DNA from: Physcia stellaris
Lineage: Eukaryota; Ascomycota; Lecanoromycetes; Caliciales; Physciaceae
Assembly (NCBI GenBank): GCA_018902385.1
Contig: JABSSW010000003.1
Location: 930,001-994,000, forward strand
Reading direction: 5' to 3'
DNA: 64,000 nucleotides
Under the pieces are notes generated by a model. It was not told the origin of the DNA. It saw nothing but the letters and a program-made list of their open reading frames with translations, and did no database searches. The position numbers and the translations under genes were made by a program. Of this stretch, positions 9,773-22,318 are shown in pieces; the first letter of the stretch is position 1; each line of letters begins with the position of its first letter.

Positions 9773-12703
9773 ATGGCTTCCCACTTGGACGAGGAGGAGC
9801 TTTCCATGTCTCTATCAAGCTCGGTGGATAGACGTGCTCAGAGATCCGAACCTCCAAGACAGTACGTTGTTCCGTCGAATTCCTTCCTATCTTGTGCTCT
9901 TGTAAAGTCGTGACTCTTGCTGCAAAAGCGGGGTGCCTACGAGACATGCCATGCATGTCAGCACTGATCTGAGGACGGCCTTGCTAATCCGAAACTGTGG
10001 CAGGACTCGTGACGAACGCCGCTCCAATAGTAACACTAGTGAGCTTCCCACTGGAGGTCGTGTGGGGCAACGAATAGGACAGTATGCTGTCAAGAGAACC
10101 CTGGGAGAGGGTTCCTTTGGCAAAGTAAAGCTTGCCGTACATCGCGTCAGTGGACAGGAAGTGGCCTTGAAGATCATTTCGCGGAAGAAGCTAGTATCAC
10201 GAGACATGGCAGGCAGAGTCGAAAGAGAGATACAATATCTACAGCTTCTCCGACATCCACACATCATCAAGCTGTAGGTGGTTAAAAGCTTAAGCGACAG
10301 AACCAAGGGCTAATATACATAGATATACCGTCATAACAACGCCAGCCGATATAATCATGGTGCTGGAGTTTGCAGGTGGCGAGCTGTTTGACTATCTGGT
10401 TAAACACGGAAAGATGTCAGAGAATAAAGCACGGCGATTTTTCCAACAAATCGTGAGCGCTGTCGAATATTGTCATCGTCACAAGATCGTACATCGGGAT
10501 CTAAAGCCTGAGAATCTCTTACTTGATAGCGAGCTCAACGTTAAGATCGCAGACTTTGGTCTTAGCAACATCATGACTGACGGCAACTTCCTAAAGACTA
10601 GCTGCGGCAGTCCTAACTACGCAGCACCAGAAGTCATCTCCGGCAAGCTTTATGCTGGACCAGAAGTAGATGTCTGGAGCTGCGGTGTGATCTTGTACGT
10701 CCTGCTTGTGGGACGTTTGCCATTTGACGATGAATTTATACCATCGTTATTCAAGAAGATCAACGCTGGCAATTACAGTATGCCAGGCTACCTTTCTTCT
10801 GGAGCCCGTCACATCATCCACAAGATGCTCAGGGTAAATCCAATGCAACGTCTCACAATCCAAGAAATACGGCAAGATCCATGGTTCAACGAGAATCTTG
10901 AACCATATCTCAAGCAGCCGGTCGAAGAATTTTTCGATACCGGCGTCGACCCTAATAAAGCCATTGATCCGCGTATGCTGGCCCCTGGCAAGCCTCCGGC
11001 GGTTCAAGAACAGATCCACGAATCGGTAGTAGGCAAGCTTGGGAAGACAATGGGTTACGGCAAGGACGACGTGCAAGAAGCTCTCGGAAAAGACGAGCCA
11101 AATGCTATCAAGGATGCTTACATGATTGTGCGAGAAAATCAGGTTATGCAGACCAATCGTAAGTTGCCTTCAGAATTCTGCGAGTCTAGGAGAATCACCT
11201 TTCCACGCTCGTTCCGGTGGCTTAATCTGTTTGTGGCTCTGTTCTGAATGCCGCCCTCAGCATTACACGTTCTTTCATAATTTTTAATCAAGGTGCACTC
11301 ACTGACAACATACAGCCAACCTCACCACAGCCAAAAATGTTCAACCGTTCCTTGCAACGTCGCCGCCACCAGCTTGGGAAATGCCGCCCACTCCTCAGCT
11401 TGGAGCATCGCTTCTTGGCGAGGCAGCGCACAACCACGTCCAGTCTCTGACAGCCAGACGTCAAGCTCAACAACAGCGAGTGTCTGTAGAGACTCAGGAA
11501 ACTCAAGAAACGACCAGTGATCCGGATACACCATCGGTAGTTCAGCGAAGCGGAATTGGTGTCCTAACAAGCAGCTTGCCAGCTGTCCACTGCCAGATAA
11601 TTGATGCCCGCAAGGAAGATCGCGAGAAGCAGCTCACTGAGCGCTTGAAACGGCAGCAGGAGGAACAGGGCGAGTCAATGGACCCACAGGATATCCAGCG
11701 TCTCTCTGAGCTTTCACAGAAGCCAAAGCCGAAAGATGTCTCCTCAGAAGAGAAGGAAGATCTCCTTTCCCGTTCAAAGCTTCATTCCCGCTCGACCATC
11801 CGCATGAACAAGATCATAGCGAATATTGACAAAGCCGAGCATGATGCGGCCAACCAGTCAGCCAAGGGGAAGTCAAAGACTACCAGATGGCAATTCGGCA
11901 TTCGAAGCCGCAACCAACCCCTTGACGCAATGGGGTGCATCTACAAAGCCTTGAAAGCCCAAGGAGCCCAATGGGAGTGTCCACCACCGACGGGCGAGCC
12001 TAGAACAGAGGCGCACTCTGGCCCATACAGTGTGAACATAGCGGGTGCCACCCACCTAACAGATCCTGGTCTATCCGAAAGCCCCGAGAAAGAAAAGCGC
12101 AGCTTCACCGACCGATATGATGGCGCAGCAAACCATGACGATCGAGCAGCACGCGACGAGCACGAAACCATGGAGATGAGGAGGCGACCTTCCGAGATCT
12201 CCAACTCAGATGACGACTTACAGGACGTTAACGACGTTCCATCAGGCTACTTCCCCAAGGATCCTTGGCACATCCATGTCCGCTGGCTGAAGGAGGGTAT
12301 TGACCCACCTGGCACGCTCCATCCTCACTCCGCGCACAGCAGCCGCATGGATCTCAGCGATGATGTAGCCCGGCGTCGTGGCAGTGTCATCGGCAGCATG
12401 AGTTCAGCAGCTGGCTCTGCTACCAGCATCGGCGCGAACCTAGCTGCCTCTTTAGCTGGCAATGGTCCGGAATCAGCTTGCTTCGTGTACATGGATGTAC
12501 AGCTCTATCAGGTAGAAGCGGGCTGTTACCTGGTCGATTTCAAGTGTGCTGGGTACGAGGGAGCTGTTGAAGGGATCAACCCCTTTACTGGGAAGACCGA
12601 GCTCGTTGCGAATGGGCATCGGGTGCTGGACAAAGACGTTACCTCTCCGCAGCCGTTCTTGGACTTGACGAACCAGCTCGTCATACACCTTGCCAAGGGC
12701 TAG
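9773..12703 (+). CDS. SNF1: SNF1/AMPK catalytic alpha subunit
   Basis: Ser/Thr kinase that derepresses alternative-carbon genes when glucose is scarce. Exons 9773-9861, 10004-10273, 10323-11158 and 11316-12703 give 860 aa, within the long end of fungal SNF1. The kinase domain spans about residues 57-310, with the Gly loop LGEGSFGKV at 63-71, Lys86, HRDLKPEN at 177-184, DFG at 197-199 and activation-loop Thr212 in FLKTSCGSPNYAAPE, the upstream-kinase target. A UBA-like autoinhibitory segment follows (GKTMGYGKDDVQEAL). Then comes a Ser/Pro-rich linker and the C-terminal beta/gamma-binding domain (WQFGIRSRNQP..., ending LTNQLVIHLAKG). Introns are 142, 49 and 157 nt. The first ATG (MASHLDEEEL) is the only in-frame start of exon 1. 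Confidence 0.96.
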
Positions 12704-13753
12704 GCATCGTGTTCAGCGGTCAGCTCAGGGTTAAAAATGGAGGATAGATGAAAAAGATGACAAGATATCTGCACAGCGATGGCGTTATAGAGTGGGTTCT
12801 GCTTGATGTTTGAGCGATTTTAGATACCAATTTGATTGACCAGGCTATATGAAGAGACGAGATTACGGCATGGAAAAACGATAGAGGGCTCAGGTAGCAA
12901 AGTATGTGCATAAAGTAGCGAGTAAACTAGAGTAAATAGAGCAAAATGTAAGCTTCAAACTTCACTTTCCATGAATATGTAAGTACCTTGATGTCCCAAA
13001 TCATCATTCCTCTTACAGTCTCTAAAGTAGTCCTACCTTATTTGGCAGAGAGACGAAGGATTGATACAGAACATGGTCAATCAGCAGACTGGCATACTGT
13101 AGTATTGAACAATGTTGAATGCATGTATCTACAGTATCCACTGGAGGACGTCAGCTTAAAGAAACACATATGAAGGATAAAGTAGTTCTCTTCCTAGCGA
13201 AGCTCTTGTTCTCAAACCGCTGCGTTCGGGTCTCGACCTTGCTTTGATCAATCCTCGTTCCTTCGTCAACACAGATGTATCCAGAAGGGTTTATCGCCCT
13301 ATCCGTTACCCCAGTTTTCACACCTATTATGCATTGAACAGTGCTAGCTGAGCATAATCTCCAAGGGTTCGAGCCATCGCGGGTGGCAGTCAAAGTACTC
13401 TCAGTCAGTCTCAAAGCATTCCTCTCCATGCTCCTGAGTGCTGGTAGAAGGCAGTAATCATTGCTGATGGAAGGAGCCCATACCCATATTCGGGGAGTCG
13501 TCAAACAGGAGTCGGTGGGGGTTTTAGCGGCTGATGGCGATCATGGCGCTAGTGCTCGCTTCTGAATTGAGAAGCTTTGGTTAGGACACCTCACAGCGCA
13601 GCTTGACGGAAACGCCCCAGGCTGCTACCAACCATGATTTGACCATTGAAACTCACCAGGATTCGAATTGTCTCGGTGTCCCACTTGTACCCCTCGGTAT
13701 TTCTATGCATGTAAACCTCCTCCTCTAGGGATCCCCAATCCCCACTCGCCAAG
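12704..13753. other. Intergenic between SNF1 and alpha-COP
   Basis: About 1 kb. 12704-12960 is probably SNF1 3' UTR (AT-rich). A 117-codon minus frame at 13151-13504 has no motif and I do not call it. 13510-13753 is the presumptive alpha-COP promoter and leader. Confidence 0.4.
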
Positions 13754-16700
13754 ATGCAATCCTCACCTAGCATGCTCACAAAGGTAGATTTCTCTGCACA
13801 CCCGTTTGACGTATACTGATTTGTTGAAAGTTTGAGTCAAAATCATCTAGAGCGAAGGGCATAGCTTTCCACTCTAAGCGGTGCGTCCCCTAGACAATAT
13901 GGACGGCATCAGTGCTGATTATTGACAGACCATGGATCCTTGTGTCCCTGCACTCCTCCACGATTCAGCTGTGGGACTATCGTATGGGAACGCTGATAGA
14001 CCGATTTGAGGAGCATGACGGCCCTGTAAGAGGCGTCGACTTCCACAAAACGCAACCGCTTTTCGTTTCTGGGGGAGACGACTACAAAATCAAGGTCTGG
14101 TCCTATCAAACTCGGAGGTGTCTGTTCACGCTCAATGGCCATCTGGATTATGTGCGGACTGTTTTCTTCCATCATGAGCTTCCTTGGATTCTTTCAAGTT
14201 CCGATGATCAAACAATACGAATATGGAATTGGCAGAATCGCTCTCTTAGTTGGTTTGCCTGACATTCGTTCTTGTCTGAGACTGACTTTTCACGTAGTCT
14301 GCACAATGACTGGCCACAACCACTACACGATGTGTGCTCAATTTCACCCCAAAGACGACTTGATAGTTTCCGCATCACTCGATCAGTCTGTTCGTGTCTG
14401 GGATATCTCAGGACTCCGAAAGAAACACTCTGCGCCAACTTCTATGACTTTTGAAGATCAAATGGCTCGTGCCAATTCGAATCAGGCAGACATGTTTGGA
14501 AACACCGACGCGGTAGTAAAATTCGTGCTCGAGGGTCACGATAGGGGGGTGAACTGGGTTGCCTTCCACCCAACGCTGCCCCTGATTGTCTCCGCCGGTG
14601 ATGATAGACTTATCAAGCTTTGGCGGATGAGCGGTAAGTTCGACATACAGCGGTGCTTTAGATGAATCTAACGGGGCTCAGAAACCAAGGCCTGGGAAGT
14701 GGATACCTGTCGGGGACATTTTCAGAACTCCTCAGCTTGCCTTTTTCACCCTCATCAGGACCTTATCCTTTCAGTCGGCGAAGACAAAACCATTCGCATC
14801 TGGGACCTGAATAAACGAACCTCAGTACAATCCTTCAAGCGGGAAAATGACCGATTCTGGGTTATAGCAGCCCACCCCGAGATCAATCTCTTTGCTGCAG
14901 GTCACGACAATGGCGTCATGGTGTTCAAGCTTGAAAGAGAACGCCCTGCTTCCGCGGTCTACCAGAACCAGCTATTCTACATTACAAAGGATAAGGCCGT
15001 ACGATCGTACGACTTCTCGAAGAATATTGAATCGCCGTCGTTAGTGTCGCTCAAAAAATTTGGCAGCCCCTGGTTACCTCCCAGGACGCTTTCTTACAAC
15101 CCTGCAGAGAGGGCCATTCTTGTTACCTCTCCGGCGGACAACGGCGTCTATGAATTAGTTAACCTACCGAAGGATGCCTCAGGGGCGTTAGAGCCCACAG
15201 ATATCAAACGCGGGCAGGGTAATGCGGCTATTTTTGTCGCTCGCAATCGTTTTGCAGTATTTACCAAAGCTTCTCAGCAGATTGATATCAAGGATCTTGG
15301 CAATTCGGTTACCAAATCGATCAAAGCCCCTCGTGATACCACTGATATCTACTCTGGCGGCACAGGCTCTCTCCTTATGATTACGCCAAGCCTTGTTGCA
15401 CTTTACGATATCCAACAGAAGAAACAACTCGCCGAGCTTGCTGTGAGCGGCGTCAAGTACGTTGTATGGTCAGGTGATGGTCTCTACGCAGCTTTGTTGA
15501 GCAAGCATAATGTCACGATTGTTACGAAATCTCTAGAACAAGTTAGCACACTTCATGAAACGATACGAATAAAATCTGCAGCTTGGGATGATGCTGGCGT
15601 CCTACTCTACTCTACACTAAACCACATCAAATACTCTCTGTTAAACGGGTAAGCTCGGGCTTTCCACCAGTTTGATCTAGCTAATTGTCATAGGGATAAT
15701 GGGATTGTCAGGACACTGGACCAAACTGTTTATCTGGTAAGAGTGAAAGCTCGAAATGTTTACTGTCTGGACCGCTCTGCGAAGCCTAGAGTCCTAGAAA
15801 TCGATCCCACTGAATATCGCTTCAAACTTGCTTTAATCAAGCGCAACTACGACGAGATGCTACAAATTATCAAGACATCGAGTCTTGTAGGCCAAAGCAT
15901 TATCTCGTACCTACAGAAGAAAGGGTATCCCGAGATAGCTCTGCAATTCGTGCAAGACCCTCAGACTCGCTTCGAGCTTGCAATCGAATGTGGCAATCTT
16001 GATGTCGCTGTGGAAACAGCAAAACAGCTGGACAGGCCTCAACTTTGGAACCGCCTTGGTGCAGAAGCGTTGTCCCATGGGAATCACCAGATTGTCGAAA
16101 TGACATATCAAAAGCGGCGCAATTTCGACAAATTATCGTTTCTGTATCTGGCCACGGGAGACGCAGAAAAGCTTGCTAGGATGGCCAAGATAGCCGAGCA
16201 CCGAGGGGACTTTACATCGCGTTTCCAAAACGCCCTCTACATGGGCGAGGTTCAAAATCGTATTCAGATGTTCCAAGAGATCGACCTCTGTATGTTCAGC
16301 GTCGTCCGCTCTTCCTATCACTGCTGACCTGCACAGATCCACTAGCATATACGACTGCGAAGGTGCATGGACTTGACGAAGAGTGCCAGAATATACTCGA
16401 GGCTAGTGGTCTTACTGAAGATCAACTGACCCTTCCAACTATGGGTCAGCCTCTACAGCCACCTAAACCTATTGTCCCTACCTATAAAGCAAATTGGCCA
16501 GTCAAGGCAGCCTCGCACTCTTTCTTCGAAAAGGCCCTGCTGGGAGAAGTCGGTGCACTCGAGGATGATGCGGCGCCTCTTTCCAATGGGATCGATCACG
16601 GCGGTGCTGTTGAGGAAGATGCCGGAGCCAAGGATGATCAGCTTGGCGAAGAGGAAGATGAAGACGCAGCAGGCTGGGACATGGGCGATGATATTAACGT

Positions 16701-17736
16701 TGAAGTCGAGCCAGACTTCGTTAATGTTGATAGCGCTGAGACTGGTCCTGGCAGCAGCGAAGCTGACATGTGGGCTCGCAACTCACCCATTGCTGCTGAT
16801 CATGTCGCTGGCGGGTCCTTCGAGACTGCTATGCAATTACTTAATCGTCAAGTGGGAGCAACGAACTTCGCGCCATTGAAGCCTCGCTTCCTTGAAATAT
16901 ATCAGGCATCAAGAACCTACCTTCCAGCTACCGTCGGATTACCTCCCTTGGTCAACTACGTAAGGCGTACAATCGAGGAGACAGATGTTCGCAAGGTTCT
17001 TCCGATAATACCGAAAGATCTCGAGGTCATAGCGAACGTTGATCTACAGGAGGGTTATGGCGCCATGAGATCTAATAAGCTTGACGATGGGTTGAAAACC
17101 TTTAAGCGCATACTCCACTCTTTACTGGTCAATGCTGTTTCTTCAAAGTCGCAAGTCGACGAAGCTAAGAAGTTAATCGCCACAGCTGCGGAATATGCTA
17201 CTGCTATGGCTTTGGAGCTCGAGCGAAGATCTCTGCCTACCGAAGGAGAAGATAACCTGAAACGTAGCCTGGAGCTGTCGGCTTACTTCACGATACCTAA
17301 ATTAGAGGTACCCCACCGTCAGCTAGCCCTGATGGCCGCTATGAAATTAGCATTTAACAACAGAAACTATTCATCTGCTCTCAGCTTCGCAAACCGTATG
17401 ATCGCAAACGGAGGGTCGTCGAAGCTCTTAGAACAGGTATGAGATCTGTTCCCAGTGAAGCCCAGTCAATGTATTACTGACCTTCTATAGGCGAAGAAGA
17501 TCAAAACTCAATGCGAGCGGAGCCCGCAAGACAGAATCGACATTGAGTTCGACCAATTCGCCGAATTTGACATCTGCGCTTCATCATATACCCCAATATA
17601 TGGCGGATCTCCGAGTGCCACTTGCCCCTTCGACGGATCGAAACATCATTCCCAATACAAGGGACATATCTGTAAAGTATGCGACGTTTGTGAAATTGGC
17701 GCTCCGGCGAGCGGAATCCGGTTGTTCGTATCCTGA
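13754..17736 (+). CDS. COP1: Coatomer subunit alpha (alpha-COP)
   Basis: Scaffold of the COPI coat, needed for retrograde Golgi-to-ER traffic. It binds dilysine cargo through its N-terminal propeller. Eight exons (13754-13783, 13831-13880, 13929-14248, 14298-14633, 14682-15648, 15694-16289, 16337-17436, 17491-17736) give 1214 aa, the normal length. The N-terminus reads [18 protein letters not shown] after six extra residues. WD repeats end in IQLWDY, IKVWSY, IRIWNW, VRVWDI, IKLWRM and IRIWDL. The coatomer WD-associated region and acidic linker ([15 protein letters not shown]) follow, then the epsilon-COP-binding C-terminal domain with Cys-rich end ([20 protein letters not shown]). All introns are 45-54 nt; intron 3 has a weak donor (GTTGGT at 14249) but splicing there restores the conserved NRSLICTMTGHN. 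Confidence 0.97.
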
Positions 17737-18724
17737 TGATTATCCGAGCATTCTGGAAAGGAATGAAGGAATGAAGAAGACACTCTTGCATTGTCGATTG
17801 ATGGCGATGGAAAAGTAGGCGTCCATCGTGTAGGAAGGCTCCTACAGGATCTTGGCCCAACAATGTCTGCATAGAAGTCGAAAAGCTAAGCCTCGTTGCT
17901 GAATCATGAGTATTTATTGCATGCTCAATCATGTAAGTCACGCGTGTGTTGCTGGATCCCTGATTCATAGATAGTAGCTATACTCATGCGACACTTCTGT
18001 ATTTCTAAATTCCATTGGCAATGAGGACCTTGAGCATGACTTATGTAACAAACTGTTGAAGTCTGAATCGTATTGCATTGAGGTGTGTGTGTGTTTTCTA
18101 CTTAGTTACATGCGACCGTGGCTTACTTCAGGTACATGTATTTGGCCTATTGCCCTAGTCACGTGCTGCCAAGGCCTTGGGGCACACCAATCTCCAACAC
18201 AAACTTCCAAACCATATCGTCTCCCGTCGGAAGTCCCTGCTGTAGCAGGACTATCACACTGCCAATACGGGGATTATGATGCCTTCGTGCGACCGCAACT
18301 CCACGGTTTAGCTAAGTGTAAAAGGTGTTTCTGCGGTTAAAAATCTTTTGAACGGTTTAAATCCGGTTTAATCCGGGAGTTACCGTCAAAAGCCCCACGC
18401 AAGGCCCTGCTATGTATATTTGGGTGGGGAGCGTCGCTTTTGATATGGCTACTTTTCAAGTGTGAGGATGATTGGGCAGAGCTCGAGATCAAATGAGATA
18501 GTAGCTGGGTACTAGTGATGCATGCTTCGGCTATTCGACTTCTATCCTCTAGACAATTCATCCTCCACCAACAAGAATCAGCATGCTACATCATTCGTTA
18601 CCGCATCTCCCATTAAAGGCACGGCTCGCATCCCCATCTATCCTCGTTAATGGATGCTCGGCTGAGGCTGTGCACGACGCAATGGATCCAGGACTCGCGG
18701 CCAGCGATCCAATTCTTGGATTGT
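17737..18724. other. Intergenic, convergent 3' flanks
   Basis: About 1 kb between the convergent alpha-COP gene and the minus-strand 235-aa gene. No supported gene. A short stretch at 18335-18385 repeats the motif CGGTTTAA/CCGGTTTAAT. A 155-codon minus frame at 17501-17968 overlaps the alpha-COP terminal exon and is a shadow. Confidence 0.4.
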
Positions 18725-19709
18725 CTATCTGTCTTCATCATTTTCTTTAAAAACGCAACCTATCACCTTCTGAAGCACGGTATGCAAAATTCTGGCCAGC
18801 TTCGGCGCCAGCTCTTTATTATTAGTGATGGCCAAATACTACGTGAGTTGAGTTAAGCATGCCGTTGAATACTCTTGGAGGAAAATGGTATTGTACTTAC
18901 ATCTCCTCGTTGTGCAAGTCTAGCCAGCACGTTTCGTCGTACTAAGTAATTTCCCAAGACTCTATACTTTTCATCTGTCATTCCCTGCTCCGACGTCACT
19001 AGACAGCTCTCGAGGTAGTTTACGAGGATGTAGAGTTCGTCATCAGTTGGATCGAGGACCGGAGGGGGAGGGCCCGCAGGCGGAGCATTTTGTTGAGTCT
19101 GTCCCTCTGTCCAGTTCTCGTATTGTGCGTTTTGAGGAGGCTCCGCAGCAGCCGTGCTATCAGTGTGACCTGAACCATAGGGACTTGACAAGGCCGGAGG
19201 AGGCGCATCGTTCTTTGGTAGAGGCTTCGATTGGACGTTTTGGGGATGATGAGGGGTCGCTCTACATCACGTCAGTATGCTGTGTTAAGTGATATCCATC
19301 CCATGCTCTGGTAGTCATTGGTGCAAGTCTTTAGGATACACCGATAGATGTGCGGTTACCCGACTTGGAACAGAATCAGAAATTGATGACTTTTCCGTGT
19401 CATCTTCATCTACTTTGTGCCGAAGACGGGTACGCGTTGTGCCACACCAGACCATGGGATAGCGCGGGTGACTTACTTCTGAGTATTCTTATCCTCATGA
19501 GCGGTAGAAGCGATAATATTGGAAGGTCCTGCAAACTTGGGCTTCTTCTCGCTTGGGGCTTGTTCATTTTGGCTCTTGCTTCCTGACATCCGTCGCTTAG
19601 GTAGCTTCACTAAGGCAGGAGCGTCATCTTCAGATTCCTTCATGCCAGGTGAGTCATATAAGTGCGGAGCCTCCGCGAGCTCGTCCGGGCTACTATGCTT
19701 GTCAGTCAT
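18725..19709 (-). CDS. Hypothetical 235-aa protein with conserved-looking C-terminal helical domain
   Basis: Exons 19477-19709, 18901-19261 and 18725-18838, joined by introns 19262-19476 (215 nt, GTAAGT/TAG) and 18839-18900 (62 nt, GTAAGT with branch CTTAAC). The frame is kept throughout. The N-terminal about 125 residues are Pro/Ser/Lys-rich and disordered, with a basic KLPKRR patch that could be a nuclear signal. The last about 110 residues are compact and helical: DPTDDELYILVNYLESC..., EKYRVLGNYLVRRNVLARLAQRGD, then a last exon reading DYLAITNNKELAPKLARILH and ending EDR. I do not recognise the family. The splice consensus and the coherent C-terminus argue that it is real. The 215-nt intron may hide another exon. 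Confidence 0.7.
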
Positions 19710-20565
19710 GATGCTGTTCGATAGGAAGGCTTTCTGTATGAATTTAATCAGATGGTTATGTGATTGTAGGATTTCTTGATGACAGAGAAGAGAAACTTGG
19801 AGAAAGAGAAAGGGAGTGCAGGTTGAGCTTTTATATGGTAGAATAGTAGGCCAACTGTTCGTGACATTGACAAGAGTGTTCTGAGTGATACATTAAAGAC
19901 CACTGTGCTGTCTAGGATGACATCTATCAAGACAGAATCTAACACGAGATGAGTCCCAAGAACTGCAGGGCCCATACCATCTTTCCTAAAGCCAATATGA
20001 CGAGAATGGTAATGGTGTTATTCTCATGGGTAATGCACCGAGCCGATCCAGGTGTTTGAGACGAGTTAAACAGGTATCCTGTAACACAGCATGTCAGTTG
20101 AGTGACCCTTTGTCCAGTCTTTTGATGCTTGGGCTTCTAAAGAGTAAGACATTGTAAGGAAGATATCATGGTCATTCCATGAGCAATCTGGAGACAGTCT
20201 CAGGATCGCCCACGCAACCCAACGACTTCTTTGAACTGTAGTTTTAGGAAATACTTCAAAGCTTCACATCTGTTCGAGGCTTTAACATGAAAGCCCTCGT
20301 CGATCTGCGATATACAGGTCCTACGGAAATCCCTACGGGAAGAAATCCGTAGCAAGGGTAGAGCGAGGTGGAAAATGCGAGAGGGAATTTCCTTTCCATA
20401 TCAGGCTAGCGTCTTCTGCAGTCTAGGGTATTCTACGGAGTACGAGTTTAGCAGTCAATTTTGGCAGCAGTAAAGACATCTCATCACCTCTCTTACTCAC
20501 TCCTTTGTATTAGCCCATAGTATTGGAATTTTTCTGTAATTAAGCTTCTACATTCCGTTCCCATC
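19710..20565. promoter_or_regulatory. Divergent intergenic region upstream of the 235-aa gene and SDH5
   Basis: 856 bp between divergent start codons. No gene recognised. Contains a small imperfect palindromic patch near 20318-20352 (ACGGAAATCCCTACGG / ATCCGTAG). Promoter role inferred from position. Confidence 0.35.
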
Positions 20566-21586
20566 ATGACTTTCTTGAGAGCCCTCACCCGCTCGACACG
20601 GCCATCATATGCCCTCTCGAGACCTGTTTCCACCTCTCTACCCCGCAGATTCGCCGATAAGCCACATCGTAATGAGAATGCTTCTGCGTGGGAGGAGTCG
20701 CAAAAGGAGAAGCCTGATTCACCTCACATGACCAATACGACCTCTACCATTGCCAATGAGATGCCTAGTGTAGGTGCCGACAAGGCACCACCCGAGCTTC
20801 TCACTTCTGTCGACCCAAATTTCGTACCAAAAGATTCCGTTCCCGAGAATACCGAACGAATGACAGGCGGCACACAGAAGGGTGGACCTGAGGGTGGCGT
20901 CAATTCTGAGCTCGACGTAGGAGAAATGGAGGGTGCGAGCTTCAAAGTGGAGCCATTGCGCCGGACTGGCGAAGACGGGAACACGATGCGCGCTAGGTTG
21001 TTATGTCCGTTCATCTACTTATGTAATTGATTGGGATGAGTATTTGCTGACACCTTTTCCCCATAATATAGATCAGAGTCGGAAGAGGGGAACTCTCGAG
21101 AGTGATTTGCTCCTCTCTACATTTGCCGACGCCAATCTTTCGAAAATGAGTCCAAAGCAACTTGAGCAATACGACCTTTTCATGGATGAAAATGACTGGG
21201 ATATTTATTACTGGGCCACACAAGAACCATCGCAAACATCACTTGAGACCGCAGAAGGTGGCAGCAAAGAGAGCTCGAATCCTGTGGCGCAGGGCAAAGC
21301 AATGGATAAGTCCGAGACAGATGCGTGGAGGAACGGAGCGCCTCGAAGCGGCGAATGGGCTCAGACCGTAGGCACTTTTAAACCCTCATACCGCCCCGTG
21401 CCTCAAAGATGGCAAAACAGCGAGATACTATCGATGTTACGAAAGCACGTCATTGATCGCAGTGCGGGCGGTGTCCACGAAGCTCCAAAAGCTGAAGTGA
21501 GCGGCCAAGGATTAGCACAAGGCGTCGCAGGCACTGGTGGCGGTGGTCTAGGTAAGATGCCAGATGTGAAAAATTTTGATGTCTGA
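20566..21586 (+). CDS. SDH5: Succinate dehydrogenase assembly factor 2 (SDHAF2/Sdh5), mitochondrial
   Basis: Matrix protein that promotes covalent FAD attachment to the flavoprotein subunit of succinate dehydrogenase. Exons 20566-21004 and 21072-21586 give 317 aa. The N-terminus is a basic, Ser/Thr/Arg-rich mitochondrial presequence ([17 protein letters not shown]). A low-complexity linker runs to residue about 125. The core is unmistakable: [20 protein letters not shown] spans the splice junction, then [21 protein letters not shown] and [12 protein letters not shown]-type sequence. The intron (67 nt) starts with a weak GTCCGT donor, but only this junction restores the conserved RLLYQSRKRG. 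The Gly-rich tail after residue 270 is a fungal extension; bacterial and human homologues are much shorter. Confidence 0.93.
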
Positions 21587-22318
21587 TAAGCGCATTGTTC
21601 GAAGACTTCAAAAACGAAATTTAGGTCTTGCATCATCCGATACCTAGAGGTCTTCAGTTTTGCCAATGGCCGGGTTTGCACAGCGCACATAACTCCAGGA
21701 ACGTGATACCCCACAAGTCCGAGCGAGGAATCTGTTTCGTGGGGTATCCTTTCACAGAAATCTATTAAGAAGGCGTTACTCAGACAAAGAAACAGACTAT
21801 GAGCCAGGGACTTCGCCTTCTCAGCGGTCATGTCTGAGACTCAATAGTCATGAGAGGAGGAGGAGGATATCCTCAGTAATTCCGTTATCATGTCGCAACA
21901 CTTCAGGCCAAGGTTTGGATGATCTCTTATGTCCTATGCCTTCTCCGACCATCTTCTCTTTTCTTGATTAAATCTATCAGGTTTAATTGTGCTATTGTGC
22001 CGTTGTCTGCTCATTGAACAAGAGGCATCACGTGGCTAGCATTCCACGAATATCGCCACTCCAACCACCGTTTGCGGCGTTCTGTTCGGTACTGTGCCTC
22101 CGCCTAAGCTACCAATCAGTCAATAGAGCACTTCGCATTCCAAAGCTCGGGGGAAATGTTAATCCCACTGAGGCTGGGGGAGGTAATGATGATAAGGTGC
22201 CGCAATTTCTTCTGTATGTTTGTTTATTCTGAAGAGAACAAACACTACTCATTCAATTCTTCTGAAGTATCTCTTGCCAATAGTACTCTTGCAGCTACGA
22301 CAGATGCGGACAGATACA
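21587..22318. other. Intergenic, wetA promoter and leader
   Basis: 732 bp. A 142-codon minus frame (21403-21831) overlaps the SDH5 3' end and is not supported. The region just upstream of wetA is open in frame from 22220, but that part is leucine-rich and unlike a nuclear regulator, so I treat it as leader. Confidence 0.35.

Noticed and set aside
13340-13400. GGGTTCGAGCC resembling a tRNA B-box
   Set aside because: No flanking cloverleaf; the T stem does not pair.
17501-17968. 155-codon minus frame
   Set aside because: Antisense of the last alpha-COP exon, whose conserved Cys-rich end proves the plus frame.
22220-22318. Longer wetA start
   Set aside because: Adds a leucine-rich stretch unlike a nuclear regulator; kept as an alternative only.
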